Assembly: GCA_016713965.1 (NCBI GenBank)
Contig: JADJOC010000009.1
Location: 868,001 to 932,000, forward strand
DNA length: 64,000 nucleotides
Direction of reading: 5' to 3'
Source of the DNA: Chitinophagaceae bacterium
GTDB taxonomy: Bacteria > Bacteroidota > Bacteroidia > Chitinophagales > Chitinophagaceae
The position numbers and the translations under genes are program-made. Numbering within the stretch: the stretch's first letter is position 1; each line of letters starts with the position of its first letter. Below the pieces are notes generated by a model that was given only the letters and a program-made list of their open reading frames with translations, had not been told where the DNA came from and did not search any database. This document shows positions 54,400 through 63,540 of the stretch, in pieces.

Positions 54400-55342
54400 T
54401 TATTTTCCCATTACTTTATTCCATAATTCAGGTATCCTCTTTACCCATACCAGTTCTTTTTGTTTTTCCCGGGCTTCTATTGCTGGGCTGCCAAAATATA
54501 TTTTATCACCAGGCAAACTGTAGGGTACACCACTTTGGGCAAACACAACTGCATTAGCACCAATTGTAAGTGTTTTGCTTACGCCAACCTGGCCCCAAAG
54601 TGTTACACCATCTTCAATATTAACCACACCGGCTATGCCAACCTGTGCGGCAATCAGGCAATTTTTTCCTATCACCGTATCATGGCCTATATGTATCATA
54701 TTATCCATTTTGGTGCCTTTTCCAATAATGGTATCATGGCTTACCCCACGGTCAATTGTACAGCCTGCCCCAATCTCTGCATTATCTTCAATAATTACCC
54801 GTCCGCAATCAGGCATTTTTTTATACCATAGCTCCCTGTCTTTTTTTGTGTTATAATAAAATGAATTGCCGCCAATTACTGTTCCTGCCTGTATAATTAC
54901 GTTGTTACCAATAATACAATGATCCATAATAGTAACGTTAGGGTAAATGATACAATTATCGCCAATAGTAACATGGTTGCCTACGAATGATGAAGGATAA
55001 ATAAAAGTGCCTTTACCAACAGTTGCACTATCGCTCACCAATTTAGATGAAGGTTCAAATGGACGGAGGTGTGTGGCTATTTTGCAATAGGCCTCAAACG
55101 GATTTTCTACAATCAACAACGCCTTACCCTCAGGTACCAAAGCTTCTTTATTAATGATGATAAATGATGCAGCGCTATTAATACATTTGTCATAATATTT
55201 TGGATGGTCCACAAAACCAAATCCCTTTTTCTACTTTATGTATTTCATTAATGCCTGTTGCATGTGCTGATACATTACCAATTAATTTTGCACCTATAAA
55301 ATCAGCAACCCATTGTATTGATACCGGCGATGAAAACTGCAT
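54400..55342 (-). pseudogene. LpxD-like acyltransferase, frame broken near the 5' end
   Basis: The first 40 residues (MQFSSPVSIQWVADFIGAKL from the ATG at 55342) and the rest (PKYYDKCINSAASFI onward) are in different frames; two bases appear to be missing near 55205-55225 in KGDLVFVDHP. The C-terminal half is a left-handed beta-helix (IGDNCIIYPNVTIMDHC, HIGHDTVIGKNCLIAAQVGI) with the catalytic His pattern of LpxD, which N-acylates UDP-acyl-glucosamine in lipid A synthesis. Length (about 314) is shorter than classic LpxD (about 340), so this may be a second LpxD-like copy. Confidence 0.85.
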
Positions 55343-55931
55343 AGTTATTTTTTTATAAAGTTACACTCCTTTGTATTTACTTTTAATGCTGCTTTAATTA
55401 TCTTTTTAAGTTCCTGTACGTTGAGAACTAGTATTTTTAAAATATTTTTTATCAAAGCATGATAAAATAAACAACAGTACATAATTGGTATTTTACTTTT
55501 TGCAAATGGGTTAATTATTTTTTATTGTTATATTATTTTTTTGTTGAAACACCAATAAAATCAATACTTTCAAGGTAATGCATGTTTAAATATTTGTAAA
55601 AATAAATCGTGTAATTATTAAAAATTCAAATTTGCGCCTTGCATTTTATTTGCCTTATCCACAACTCAAAAAAAAATTGTTGATAAAATTGTTGCATTTT
55701 TTTTTCTTGTTAGAGAAAATTCTTTTTAATATTGTGGAGAGAAATTTATTTCTCAGTACCTACTAACCCATTCATATAATAAAGCTCGATACAAAATGTC
55801 GGGCTTTTTTATTTTAATCAGCCATTTGGGTAACTATAAAATGATTTGTCATCAGCATAAATAAATTGCCCCTGGCCTTTCATTTATTACTATACACTAA
55901 TAAAAACTATCTTGCAGCAAATTATAAATTT
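55343..55931. other. AT-rich intergenic region with a possible small RNA; no gene seen
   Basis: About 590 bases at very low G+C. From about 55640 to 55812 it is less AT-rich and has a GAGAAATT-TATTTCTC hairpin (about 55739-55754) and ends in an intrinsic terminator at 55781-55812. That layout would suit a short untranslated RNA. Confidence 0.4.
55781..55812 (+). terminator. Intrinsic terminator without an upstream gene on the + strand
   Basis: AAAGCTCGA (55781-55789) pairs with TCGGGCTTT (55799-55807, one G-U), and a T-run follows. No + strand reading frame ends here, so it may close a non-coding transcript. Confidence 0.6.
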
Positions 55932-56807
55932 ATGCTTAAATCTATGACAGGTTTCGGTAGGGCAGAACATACTGTAAATGAAAAAACATTCCTGGTAGAA
56001 ATCAAATCGTTAAATGGTAAGCAATATGAGCTGCAATTAAAATTGCCCCCGTTATTACGCCCTTATGAATTTGAAATAAGAAGCCTGTTGCAGGAAAAAT
56101 TAGTGAGGGGCACGATAGACTGTACAGTAAACATTAAACAAAACGGTACATCCAAACCCGTTAATATCAATACAGATTTAATAAAAGCATATTACAAACA
56201 AATAGAAGAGCTCGCCGCAGATTTAAAAATTGATACCAACTCAGTATTAAGCGCCCTTCTCCGCCTGCCCGAAGTGGTAACGCCTACCAATGATATATTA
56301 AATGAAAATGATTTTGTAGCATTTAAAAAAGTATTGTTAACAGCAATTGAAGAGCTTACCTTGCACAGGATAAATGAAGGGGCCGTATTAAAACAGGATC
56401 TTATCCAGCGGATTAATAATATTAATGAACAGGAAGAAGCAATTATTGTATTAGAACCCAACCGTAAAAAAAGAATAAAAGAAGAAATTAATCTTTTACT
56501 CGAAGAACATGTGGGCAAAGACAATATTGATAACAACAGGATGGAGCAGGAATTGATTTATTATATGGAAAAAATAGATATTCATGAAGAACAAATCAGG
56601 TTAAAACAACATTGCGAATATTTTAAATCAATATTAAACGATCCTGAAGAAGGCAAAGGAAAAAAACTATCTTTTATTATACAGGAAATAGGAAGGGAAA
56701 TAAATACTACAGGCAGCAAAGCCTACGATGCAGATATACAAAAATGTGTGGTAAAAATGAAAGATGAACTGGAAAAAGCAAAAGAACAAGTGTTGAATGT
56801 TTTATAA
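55932..56807 (+). CDS. yicC: YicC-family endoribonuclease
   Basis: A 291-residue protein from the ATG at 55932 (MLKSMTGFGRAEHTVNEKTF), the invariant YicC start. The YicC_N domain has VEIKSLNGKQYELQLKLP, and the C-terminal DUF1732 domain has ENRMEQELIYYMEKIDIHEE and GKKLSFIIQEIGREINTTGS. E. coli YicC is an endoribonuclease acting on small RNAs. The 22 residues upstream in frame are rejected. It is followed 36 bases later by gldH. Confidence 0.94.
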   Translation: MLKSMTGFGRAEHTVNEKTFLVEIKSLNGKQYELQLKLPPLLRPYEFEIRSLLQEKLVRGTIDCTVNIKQNGTSKPVNINTDLIKAYYKQIEELAADLKIDTNSVLSALLRLPEVVTPTNDILNENDFVAFKKVLLTAIEELTLHRINEGAVLKQDLIQRINNINEQEEAIIVLEPNRKKRIKEEINLLLEEHVGKDNIDNNRMEQELIYYMEKIDIHEEQIRLKQHCEYFKSILNDPEEGKGKKLSFIIQEIGREINTTGSKAYDADIQKCVVKMKDELEKAKEQVLNVL

Positions 56808-56843
56808 TTTTACAACGCTTAAAATAAAAACTACGGCAGATAA

Positions 56844-57334
56844 ATGTTATTCAAAAAAATAAATACTTCGTATCTTTTTATATGCATTTCAATATACACT
56901 TTGCTGGCTGGCTGTACCCAGCTGCAGGTGTTTGAAAAAAATACTCCCATACCCAATTACGAATGGAAAACCGGTTTTTCAGCAGCAGGAAGTTTTGATA
57001 TAAAAGACACTACCTCATCATACAATATATATATCGTTATACGCCATACCGATGCTTACAAGTATAATAATATATGGCTGAATATTGGTTTTAACGCCCC
57101 GGGAGATGTTGTTTTTAATGAAAAAAGAGAAATCGAATTAGGCACTGATGCCGGTGGGTGGATGGGCACAGGCATGAATGATATCTGGGAAGTGAGAAAA
57201 TTATTAAATGCCTTTCCCCGCAGGTTTAAAAAGCCCGGCACCTATAATTTTAACATTCAGCATATCATGAGGACGATCCTCTGCTGCATATTATGGCCGT
57301 AGGCTTAAGAGTACAAAAAGTTGCCGGGCAATAA
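56844..57334 (+). pseudogene. gldH: Gliding-motility lipoprotein GldH, one apparent frameshift
   Basis: The lipobox TLLAGC places the lipidated Cys at 24. The body matches GldH: VFEKNTPIPNYEWKTGFSAA, YNIYIVIRHTDAYKYNNIWL, MGTGMNDIWEVRKLLN and GTYNFNIQHIMR. Near 57270 one base is missing, after which the frame reads DDPLLHIMAVGLRVQKVAGQ and stops at 57332-57334, the normal GldH ending. GldH is required for gliding in Flavobacterium and belongs with the type IX secretion/gliding set. Confidence 0.88.
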
Positions 57335-57417
57335 AAACCAATATTTAACATTCTTTATCCATCATAATCACTCTAAATCATTCATTATAACAAAACAATT
57401 CTTTATTTTACAGTCTT

Positions 57418-58275
57418 ATGATTAAGTTAAAAATAATTACTCTAACATTATTTTGCGCTGTTACCATAAATTCCAGCGCACAATTATATAATGAATATGT
57501 ACAGCAAGGCGAGGTAGGTATTACCGCCGGTGCAGCGCATTACTTTGGCGATCTGAATACAAGGGCCTCCCTCAACAGGCCCAAACCAGCTTTTGGCATT
57601 TTTTTCCGCAAGCAATTTGGCAATTATGTAGGCTTGCGCATCAGCGCACACTATGCACAGGTAGGGTATAGCGATGTGTATAGTAAAAATGATTATCAAA
57701 AGAGGCGTAATCTGAGCTTCAACTCCAATATCTGGGAGCTGGCCGTACAAGGCGATTTTAATTTTTTCAAATTCATGCCGGGCGATCCTGATCATTTGTT
57801 TACACCATATGTTACACTGGGTGCAGGCGTTTTTTCTTATGATCCTTATGCTTATTTAAATGGCAATAAAGAATTTTTAAGGCCGCTAGGCACAGAGGGC
57901 CAGTTAATTCAATTCCAGGGCAGAAAGCAATACAGCACCATGGCCATTTGCTTTCCGTTAGGCGTAGGTGTAAAATATAATATCACAGATAAAATAAATG
58001 TCTCTTTCGAAGTTTCAAACCGCTTTACCACCACCGATTATTTAGATGATGTAAGCACCACGTACATTGGCGCAGATAAATTTCCGCCACAGGCCAACAA
58101 CCAGCCATCAGTTGCACAATTACTGCAAGACAGGTCTTTTGAAATAGACCCTAATAATATTTTAGGAATAGAAGGCCGCCAGCGTGGGTTCAGCAAACAA
58201 AAAGACCAATATATCATTGCAGAAATTGGTGTAGCATTTAACCTCAGCAGCTACAGATGCCCAAGTCCTAATTAA
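57418..58275 (+). CDS. Outer-membrane beta-barrel protein, DUF6089-like
   Basis: A 285-residue protein with a signal peptide ending INSSAQ. The mature part begins EVGITAGAAHYFGDLNTRAS, typical of the DUF6089 family, and continues as amphipathic strands (RKQFGNYVGLRISAHYAQVG, LTPYV-like TPYVTLGAGVFSYDPYAY, ISFEVSNRFTTTDYLDD). The C-terminal strand YIIAEIGVAFNLSSYRCP is odd in ending with Cys-Pro-Ser-Pro-Asn. It is a likely outer-membrane protein, possibly T9SS-associated; the role is not shown. Confidence 0.85.
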   Translation: MIKLKIITLTLFCAVTINSSAQLYNEYVQQGEVGITAGAAHYFGDLNTRASLNRPKPAFGIFFRKQFGNYVGLRISAHYAQVGYSDVYSKNDYQKRRNLSFNSNIWELAVQGDFNFFKFMPGDPDHLFTPYVTLGAGVFSYDPYAYLNGNKEFLRPLGTEGQLIQFQGRKQYSTMAICFPLGVGVKYNITDKINVSFEVSNRFTTTDYLDDVSTTYIGADKFPPQANNQPSVAQLLQDRSFEIDPNNILGIEGRQRGFSKQKDQYIIAEIGVAFNLSSYRCPSPN

Positions 58276-58280
58276 AATAT

Positions 58281-58402
58281 GGGGCTGTCAGCAGTAAATC
58301 AATAATCAGCTTCGGTTCCGGCTTCTACAGGCTCCGCTATCGCTCCGGCCCTGCGTTACACTTCGGGCCCTCACTCCGTTCGGCCTTTCGTATCCGGCAG
58401 CC
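58281..58402. repeat. Long REP-like intergenic repeat, copy 2 (first copy 18730-18833)
   Basis: GGGGCTGTCAGCAGTA at the left and ATCCGGCAGCC at the right match the first copy, as do CAGCTTCGGTTCCGGCT and the central CGCTCCGG segment. It starts six bases after the stop of the outer-membrane protein gene. Confidence 0.65.
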
Positions 58403-58940
58403 CGTTATCTTTAAGCTAAGGAATATGCTTTACTAATTACTAATGCCACCCCTTCGGGGTTATTATACTTTATACCATTTGTTTTCATCTAATAATTGCA
58501 TCCCTTCAGGATTATTAACCCCAACGGGGTGATATTATTATAGAGTTTATGTAAAAGTTTTGTATAAACCCTGAAAGGGTGACATTAATTTTTTTGCGAA
58601 AAAAAGTAACATTATTAAAAATGATTACTCTATTGGAAATTAATTATCAACTTGAATTAATTAACTCAAGTTGATAGTTATAATTTGTTCAATATTGAAC
58701 AAAAGCTGAAGCTACAGTAGCACTACAGCTAAATCAAGGAACAATTCCCAAAACGGGATGTAATCCCCGCTTCCAGACGGGGCAGGCTGTTTTGGGATGC
58801 CTTTTGTCGCCTGTCCCGTCCAAAGGCGGGAGTTCTTTTTTGGGCAAGCAAAAAAGAACAATAATAAATAGGAAACTATAAACAGTTACAGAGACTTGAA
58901 TTAAGTTAATAGCCTATAAAATCTTCCACATAATTTAATC

Positions 58941-59007
58941 ATATCCTCACAATAAACCTGTTCGTCAGCCCAAACCACCATTTGGTGTATTAAATTTTTT
59001 ATACAAA
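58941..59007 (+). promoter_or_regulatory. Conserved upstream block, copy A
   Basis: Core AATAAACCTGTTCGTCAGC, then a TTGGTGTATTAAATTT segment and TATACAAA. The same arrangement recurs at 61421-61488 and 61993-62058. It ends 40 bases before the ATG of the secreted lipoprotein gene. Confidence 0.65.
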
Positions 59008-59047
59008 TCCCTGCGCTGTTATTTTGCCCGTATAAAAACACCAGATA

Positions 59048-60301
59048 ATGAAAAAATTAATTTTCCTTTTACAAAAACACTGTGCCGTTCTAACCTTACT
59101 TTTCCTCTTGGCCCTTGTCCAGCAGTCCTGCACCAAAACAAATGAAGCAGCAGTGGCTGTACCAGCAACTTCTGTAGACAACTTTTTAACCCTGCCGCCC
59201 GGCACTAACCCTGAGCTGCAACCTGTGGCAGACAACCTGCAGCAGCAATTTCAAAAAAACAATTTTGCAGCCAATTTTTTATCCTGGCATGGCCAGCCCA
59301 TATGGAACCAGGCCGTTAAAATAAAAAGCAATACGGATGATGTTATTGTATTAATACCTGTAAAAAAAGCAAATGAGGTAACCGCTTTTATAGAAGTGCT
59401 ATACAATAAAGAAAAGTTTTTTTACGGGCTGCACCGCAAAAGTTCTATTACAAATACAATAAAAGAATATAGCAATATAGGTTTTGATGAAGCAGCAGTC
59501 AAATGGTTTATGGATTATTTTGATGCTAAGCTTGGCACTAATGCCACTGCAAACAAAAGCAACCTGGTAGACCCGCCTTATTGCTGGTTTGAACCTTGTA
59601 CTAACGGTGGCGGCTATTCAAAAACCGGTACAGCCTCAGCCAACCCGGTACCCAACCAACCCTGCTGGATAGAGCATTGTGAAGAAGGCGGCGGAGGTGG
59701 TGGAGGAGGCAATGGCGGAGGCGGTACAGGAGGTGGTGGTGGAAACCCAGGCCCAACCCCAAACCCATGCCCGGTCAATGATGGCTGGTACAATATTATA
59801 CCTCCGCCACCGTGTGATGTGCCTGATCCGAATGGGTGTAATTTCACACCAGAGCAAGCACAGCTATTATTGAACAAGATGGTAGGAGAAGAAAAATATA
59901 TTACAAATACAAAGTCAGGAGGAGCTACGATAATTCAAAATGGTATAATTAAATAGCCAAAAATTCATAGTTGGATGTTCTTTAGTCTGAATATGATGCC
60001 AGGACATAAACCGGAATGGTCTGCTTATTTTAAAGGTGTCAGGTTCAAAGCCAACCAGAATGCAGCTTGGAAGTGGGAATCCTTCAGCTATGAAAGCACA
60101 GCTAAAAGCGGAGGTATAATGGCCCCATGCATGGATGCAGATATGTCTACCATAGTTTCAACACTTATAGTACCTGACAAATCAAAAGTTATAGCTACTC
60201 TGTATTATAATTGTACAGTTAATATTCCTTGCATGTTCGGTTATCAACTTGATAAAGAATACTCCAATACATTTAACGATGATATTTTTGCATGGGAGTA
60301 A
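59048..60301 (+). pseudogene. Gly-rich secreted lipoprotein of unknown function, split by an in-frame TAG
   Basis: Residues 1-302 have a lipobox-like LVQQSC (Cys28), a conserved-looking domain (FLTLPPGTNPELQPVADNLQ, NNFAANFLSWHGQPIWNQAV, FYGLHRKSSITN), two CWxEHC/CWFEPC cysteine pairs and a Gly-rich linker with ten Gly in GGGGGGGNGGGG. A TAG stops it at 59954-59956. The same frame then continues 115 residues (MFFSLNMMPGHKPEWSAYFK, FSYESTAKSGGIMAPCMDAD). Either the stop is a point error or nonsense mutation in one gene, or there are two genes. I do not recognise the family. Confidence 0.65.
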
Positions 60302-60385
60302 TATATTAATTATAAACCTTGTATTTATAAAAGATGCAAGGTTTATTAAACTATTTTAGCGATAATATATTTTAAACTTTAAAAT

Positions 60386-61150
60386 ATGATAAAAAATCTG
60401 GCCTTTATATTTGTAATTTTTTTTAGTTGTTGCAATTCAGTACTTAATAAAAATGACACTTACAATAATGAGATAAGATGTATTCAAGTGAAGCAAGTGT
60501 TCCCAGTCATTCAAAAAGATGGTAAGGTGCCAAAATATGATTCAAATTTTGTCAAAATATACTATTACAAAGACATGGCTATGTATCATCTGGGTTATCA
60601 TTACAGTTATACAAAAAATAAGGTAAGGCTTATTACCGAAGACAGAGATCACTTTTTCATACATAAAAAAGGAGAAGTATTTGGGTATGATTACGACAAA
60701 AATAAATCAGAGTTTGGTGTAAAAATGCCTGTGGATTCATTGTTAAATAAACAATGGATTTCAGTAACTCAGATTTATCCAATGATTTTTGAAAATTCTT
60801 CCACGTTAGTTTCATCAAAGTGGAATTTGGATTCAAGTATCCTAGATGAAATGTACATTTATAGAAGTAAACAGGATACAGCAATGACCGGTAGTGTTCA
60901 TTTAAGCTTTACTAATAAAATGATGGATATAAATTATAGTATGTCAAAAGAATTAGACAGTATGAAAAATATGAAATTGTATAAAGCAAAGCTTTCGCAA
61001 GACTCAAGATATGTAAATGATTTTAAAGTTAACTTAGATGAATTTCATATTATTCATGGTTTTGAGGAGGTTAAAATAACCAGTCCAAAAGAAATTCTTG
61101 CTTATTTTGAAAGATATAAAAAGGATATTTTAAAAGATTCTATATTATGA
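60386..61150 (+). CDS. Lipoprotein of unknown function
   Basis: A 254-residue protein with a short signal and Cys15/Cys16 (VIFFSCC). The mature part is rich in Lys, Asp and aromatic residues (KIYYYKDMAMYHLGYHYSYT, FFIHKKGEVFGYDYDKNKSE) and has no domain I recognise. It overlaps the next gene by 4 bases (ATGA), so the two are co-translated. It probably belongs with the surrounding secreted accessory proteins. Confidence 0.72.
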   Translation: MIKNLAFIFVIFFSCCNSVLNKNDTYNNEIRCIQVKQVFPVIQKDGKVPKYDSNFVKIYYYKDMAMYHLGYHYSYTKNKVRLITEDRDHFFIHKKGEVFGYDYDKNKSEFGVKMPVDSLLNKQWISVTQIYPMIFENSSTLVSSKWNLDSSILDEMYIYRSKQDTAMTGSVHLSFTNKMMDINYSMSKELDSMKNMKLYKAKLSQDSRYVNDFKVNLDEFHIIHGFEEVKITSPKEILAYFERYKKDILKDSIL

Positions 61151-61374
61151 ATTTAAATAAACACTCTATGCTAACTATAAAAAAACTAATTGCTATTTTA
61201 AGAATTACAGCTATTGCCTCTTTTATATTATGGGTTATAGTATTTAATATCAACTATAGTATTTTGCAATGGTTAGCCATTCCTTTATGTATAATACCGA
61301 TGGTATCACTTATAATTATACTTGCATTACAACTATATAGATTTTATATCTGGCACTATTCTGATAAAGAGTAA
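61147..61374 (+). CDS. Small two-helix membrane protein
   Basis: A 75-residue protein with two hydrophobic helices (ILRITAIASFILWVIVFNI and WLAIPLCIIPMVSLIIILAL) and a short polar end. It begins inside the last codons of the lipoprotein gene, implying a shared function or assembly. No family recognised. Confidence 0.65.
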   Translation: MNLNKHSMLTIKKLIAILRITAIASFILWVIVFNINYSILQWLAIPLCIIPMVSLIIILALQLYRFYIWHYSDKE

Positions 61375-61420
61375 ATTATTTCAATCAGAAAATTATGGGA
61401 ATAATATTGCATTATTTCCA

Positions 61421-61488
61421 TTTCGTCCTGAGAATAAGCCTGTTCGTCAGCCTACAGATCGAATCGGTGTATTAAATTTTGATACAAA
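61421..61488 (+). promoter_or_regulatory. Conserved upstream block, copy B
   Basis: TTTCGTCCTGAGAATAAG, CCTGTTCGTCAGCC, ACAGATCGAATCGGTGTATT and TTTTGATACAAA match copies A and C in order and spacing. It ends 51 bases before the first double-glycine peptide. Confidence 0.65.
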
Positions 61489-61539
61489 AATAATGAATTG
61501 TATTTTTCGAATTATCCTTACCTAATTAAAATAAACCTT

Positions 61540-61763
61540 ATGAAAAAAATCAATCAAACTAATAAAAACCAACTTTTGTATTTTAAAAAATCAATAATAA
61601 AATTTAATCAAAATATGTTGAAGATATAGTGGGAGGAAAGTTATCCAATGAAAAAGAAAATATAAGAGTAGCAAATAAATTGGGGATTTTTATTTTCATG
61701 TTTTTATTATTTCAATTCTGTGTTGTTATAGCCTTGGTTTTAAAAGCACTTGAAATATCGTAG
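61540..61763 (+). pseudogene. Small double-glycine leader peptide with hydrophobic C-terminus, one frameshift
   Basis: The frame starts MKKINQTNKNQLLYFKKSII and KFNQNML, then stops at 61627-61629. Adding one base near 61621 gives EDIVGGKLSNEKENI, followed by a hydrophobic helix IFIFMFLLFQFCVVIALVL and an end at 61763. The Lys-rich leader and VGG resemble the leaders of Bacteroidota peptides cleaved after GG. The long hydrophobic tail makes a membrane-active or membrane-anchored product likely. The assignment rests on leader pattern and on the shared upstream block. Confidence 0.5.
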
Positions 61764-61793
61764 AAATAAATTCATAAAGTATTATTCTTTGTT

Positions 61794-61955
61794 CCAGCGG
61801 GGTTTTCATATAGGGCAATGAGTATGGCAATGAAACCCCGCTGAATAAAAAAATTGTAATTATTTTTAGAATAGATGTAATAAATTTAAAGTGTCATCAT
61901 TCATCGGGGTTTCATGCCAACGCAACAAAGCCAACGCAAATGAAAACCCCGCTGG
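61794..61955. repeat. Tandem double hairpin between the two double-glycine peptide genes
   Basis: CCAGCGGGGTTTTCAT (61794-61809) is the exact complement of 61940-61955. Each half also folds alone: the first arm with ATGAAACCCCGCTG near 61830-61843, and CGGGGTTTCAT near 61904-61914 with the second arm. Three pairing choices are possible, as in attenuators or mobile palindromes. Confidence 0.65.
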
Positions 61956-61992
61956 TACATAAATGATAAGAAAAATAACAAGCAAAATCCTG

Positions 61993-62058
61993 TTTCGTCC
62001 CGAGAATAAGCCTGTTCGTCAGCGCACAGGTCAAATTGGTGTAATAAATTTGTATAGT
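61993..62058 (+). promoter_or_regulatory. Conserved upstream block, copy C
   Basis: TTTCGTCCCGAGAATAAG, CCTGTTCGTCAGCGCACAGG and AATTGGTGTAATAAATTTG. Here the end contains an exact TAnnTTTG -7 box (TAAATTTG), so the block probably covers a promoter and upstream site. It ends 49 bases before the second double-glycine peptide gene. Confidence 0.7.
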
Positions 62059-62107
62059 TTTATTTTAACTTCTACTTTAGCGGCATTAATAAAAAAAACT
62101 AATAATT

Positions 62108-62278
62108 ATGAAACAAGAAGTTACAAAACCAGCTAAAAAGAAACTAGAGTTAAAGAAAAGCACGATTACTAAGTTTGTATTGAATGATCAACAATTGAAA
62201 ATAATGATCGGCGGAAATAAAACAGGTAAGGGTGATGAGTCATGCGGACATGGTATTTGTGGGGGGCTTGAAAATTAG
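62108..62278 (+). CDS. Putative RiPP precursor with double-glycine leader
   Basis: A 56-residue peptide. The leader (KKKLELKKSTITKFVLNDQQ, LKIMIGG) has the Lys-rich start and the TI-x-x-x-L-N-x-x-Q/E-L-x-x-I-x-GG pattern of Bacteroidota ribosomal peptide precursors, often annotated as class I lanthipeptides. Cleavage after Gly36 would leave NKTGKGDESCGHGIC then GGLEN, about 20 residues with Ser, Thr and two Cys. No LanB/LanC, radical SAM or peptidase-ABC gene is visible here, so modification is unproven. It is preceded by upstream block C and followed by an S41 protease gene. Confidence 0.65.
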   Translation: MKQEVTKPAKKKLELKKSTITKFVLNDQQLKIMIGGNKTGKGDESCGHGICGGLEN

Positions 62279-62417
62279 ACATAAATCTTAGGAGTGTAAC
62301 TATAGCTGTTTCGAAGCATTAACTTATTATAGATTGTCATTGAGACATTTATTCCCAATTGAATCAGGATATGAATATTGTTTTCGAAACAGCTTTGAAA
62401 TAATTATAAACTGATAT

Positions 62418-63540
62418 ATGACAAAAGTATTTATTCTAATTTTCGCATTAGTTTTTTTAACTAAAGTAAATGGGCAACAAAATAAAACTTATATACAAGA
62501 TTTAAATTTTATACAACAGAAAATTAAAAATAACTATCCGGCTTATTCAGAGAAGTTGCATTCTAGTTATAAAAAACTGTTATTTAATTCTGAAAAGAAA
62601 ATATATAAATCCCAAGACTCGATATTTAATTTTCATCAGTTAATTAATCCAGTATTGTTTTTTAAAGATTTACATTTAAGATTATCAAGCGTAAAGCCTA
62701 TTATTTTTGATAGTTTTTTTGTAATAATAAGTTACAAGAAATTCAAACTAAATTTACTACTACAAGAAATTCTAAGCTTACTAATGGATATTGGAAATCT
62801 GACTATAATGATTGCATTATTTATATTCAAGATGGAGAAAAGAATAAAGACATTTGGTTAGAAGGTGTTGTAGTTGAAGCAACAAATAAAAATGTAAAGC
62901 CAGGCAGCATAAAGTTTTATATATCAAGAAATAAGGTAGACAAATATTATACTACTAATTATATAACTCCAAAGGGGATTATGACTGGCATATTTTCTTA
63001 CTTTTTGTCCGAAGATACTTTAGTAACAGGGCTTCAATATAAATGGTATAAAATAAAAGATTATCAGCCTCAGTATTTACAAAAGTTGATTCTTGTAGAA
63101 GATAAGATATCGTTAACTAAAATAGACACAAATTTTATTATTATTAAAATTCCAAGATCTGATTTCCAAGCTAAGCATATAGTAGATAGTTTGGTAGAAT
63201 CAAATAAAGAAGTTCTTGGAAAGATTCCAAATTTAATTATTGATATACGAAATAATACGGGAGGCACTTGGGCTGTCTATAAATCATTATTTCCATATAT
63301 ATATACTAATCCCATGGTTGGAGGAGAGCAAATGCGTAAATGTTCTAATGATTTTATTGAAAAACAGAAAGAAGCTGTTAAGTTAGATAAAAAGATTCAA
63401 CTTTGTATCAATTTCTATCGGAAGATGAGGCAACATTAGATAGTATGATAAAGTATAGGGGATCTTATCAATATTTAACACCTGATACAATTCAATTCGA
63501 CTCTGCAAAAGTTTATCCTCAAAAAATTATAATACTAACG
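62418..63540 (+). pseudogene. Secreted S41-family peptidase, frameshifted and truncated by an IS
   Basis: A signal peptide (ILIFALVFLTKVNGQQ) is followed by an N-terminal tail domain (YIQDLNFIQQKIKNNYPAYS). The frame shifts near 62725 (to NKLQEIQTKFTTTRN and GYWKSDYNDCIIYIQDGEK) and again near 63395. The protease fold shows IPNLIIDIRNNTGGTWAVYK, the S41 block before the nucleophile Ser. The gene is cut near 63540 by the IS982-family copy, before the expected catalytic Ser/Lys segment. As it stands it cannot encode a full protease. Confidence 0.8.

Larger units (their letters stand above)
58276..59047. other. 770-base intergenic region made of several repeat types; no gene seen
   Basis: In order: the long REP-like repeat (58281-58402); short hairpins ACCCCTTCGGGGT (58448-58460) and ACCCCAACGGGGT with AACCCTGAAAGGGTG (about 58520-58585); a TCAACTTGAATTAATTAACT inverted block near 58648; GC-rich palindromes near 58770-58830 (CCCGTCCAAAGGCGGG) of the kind the IS4 element inserted into; and the conserved upstream block at 58941-59007. 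Confidence 0.65.
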
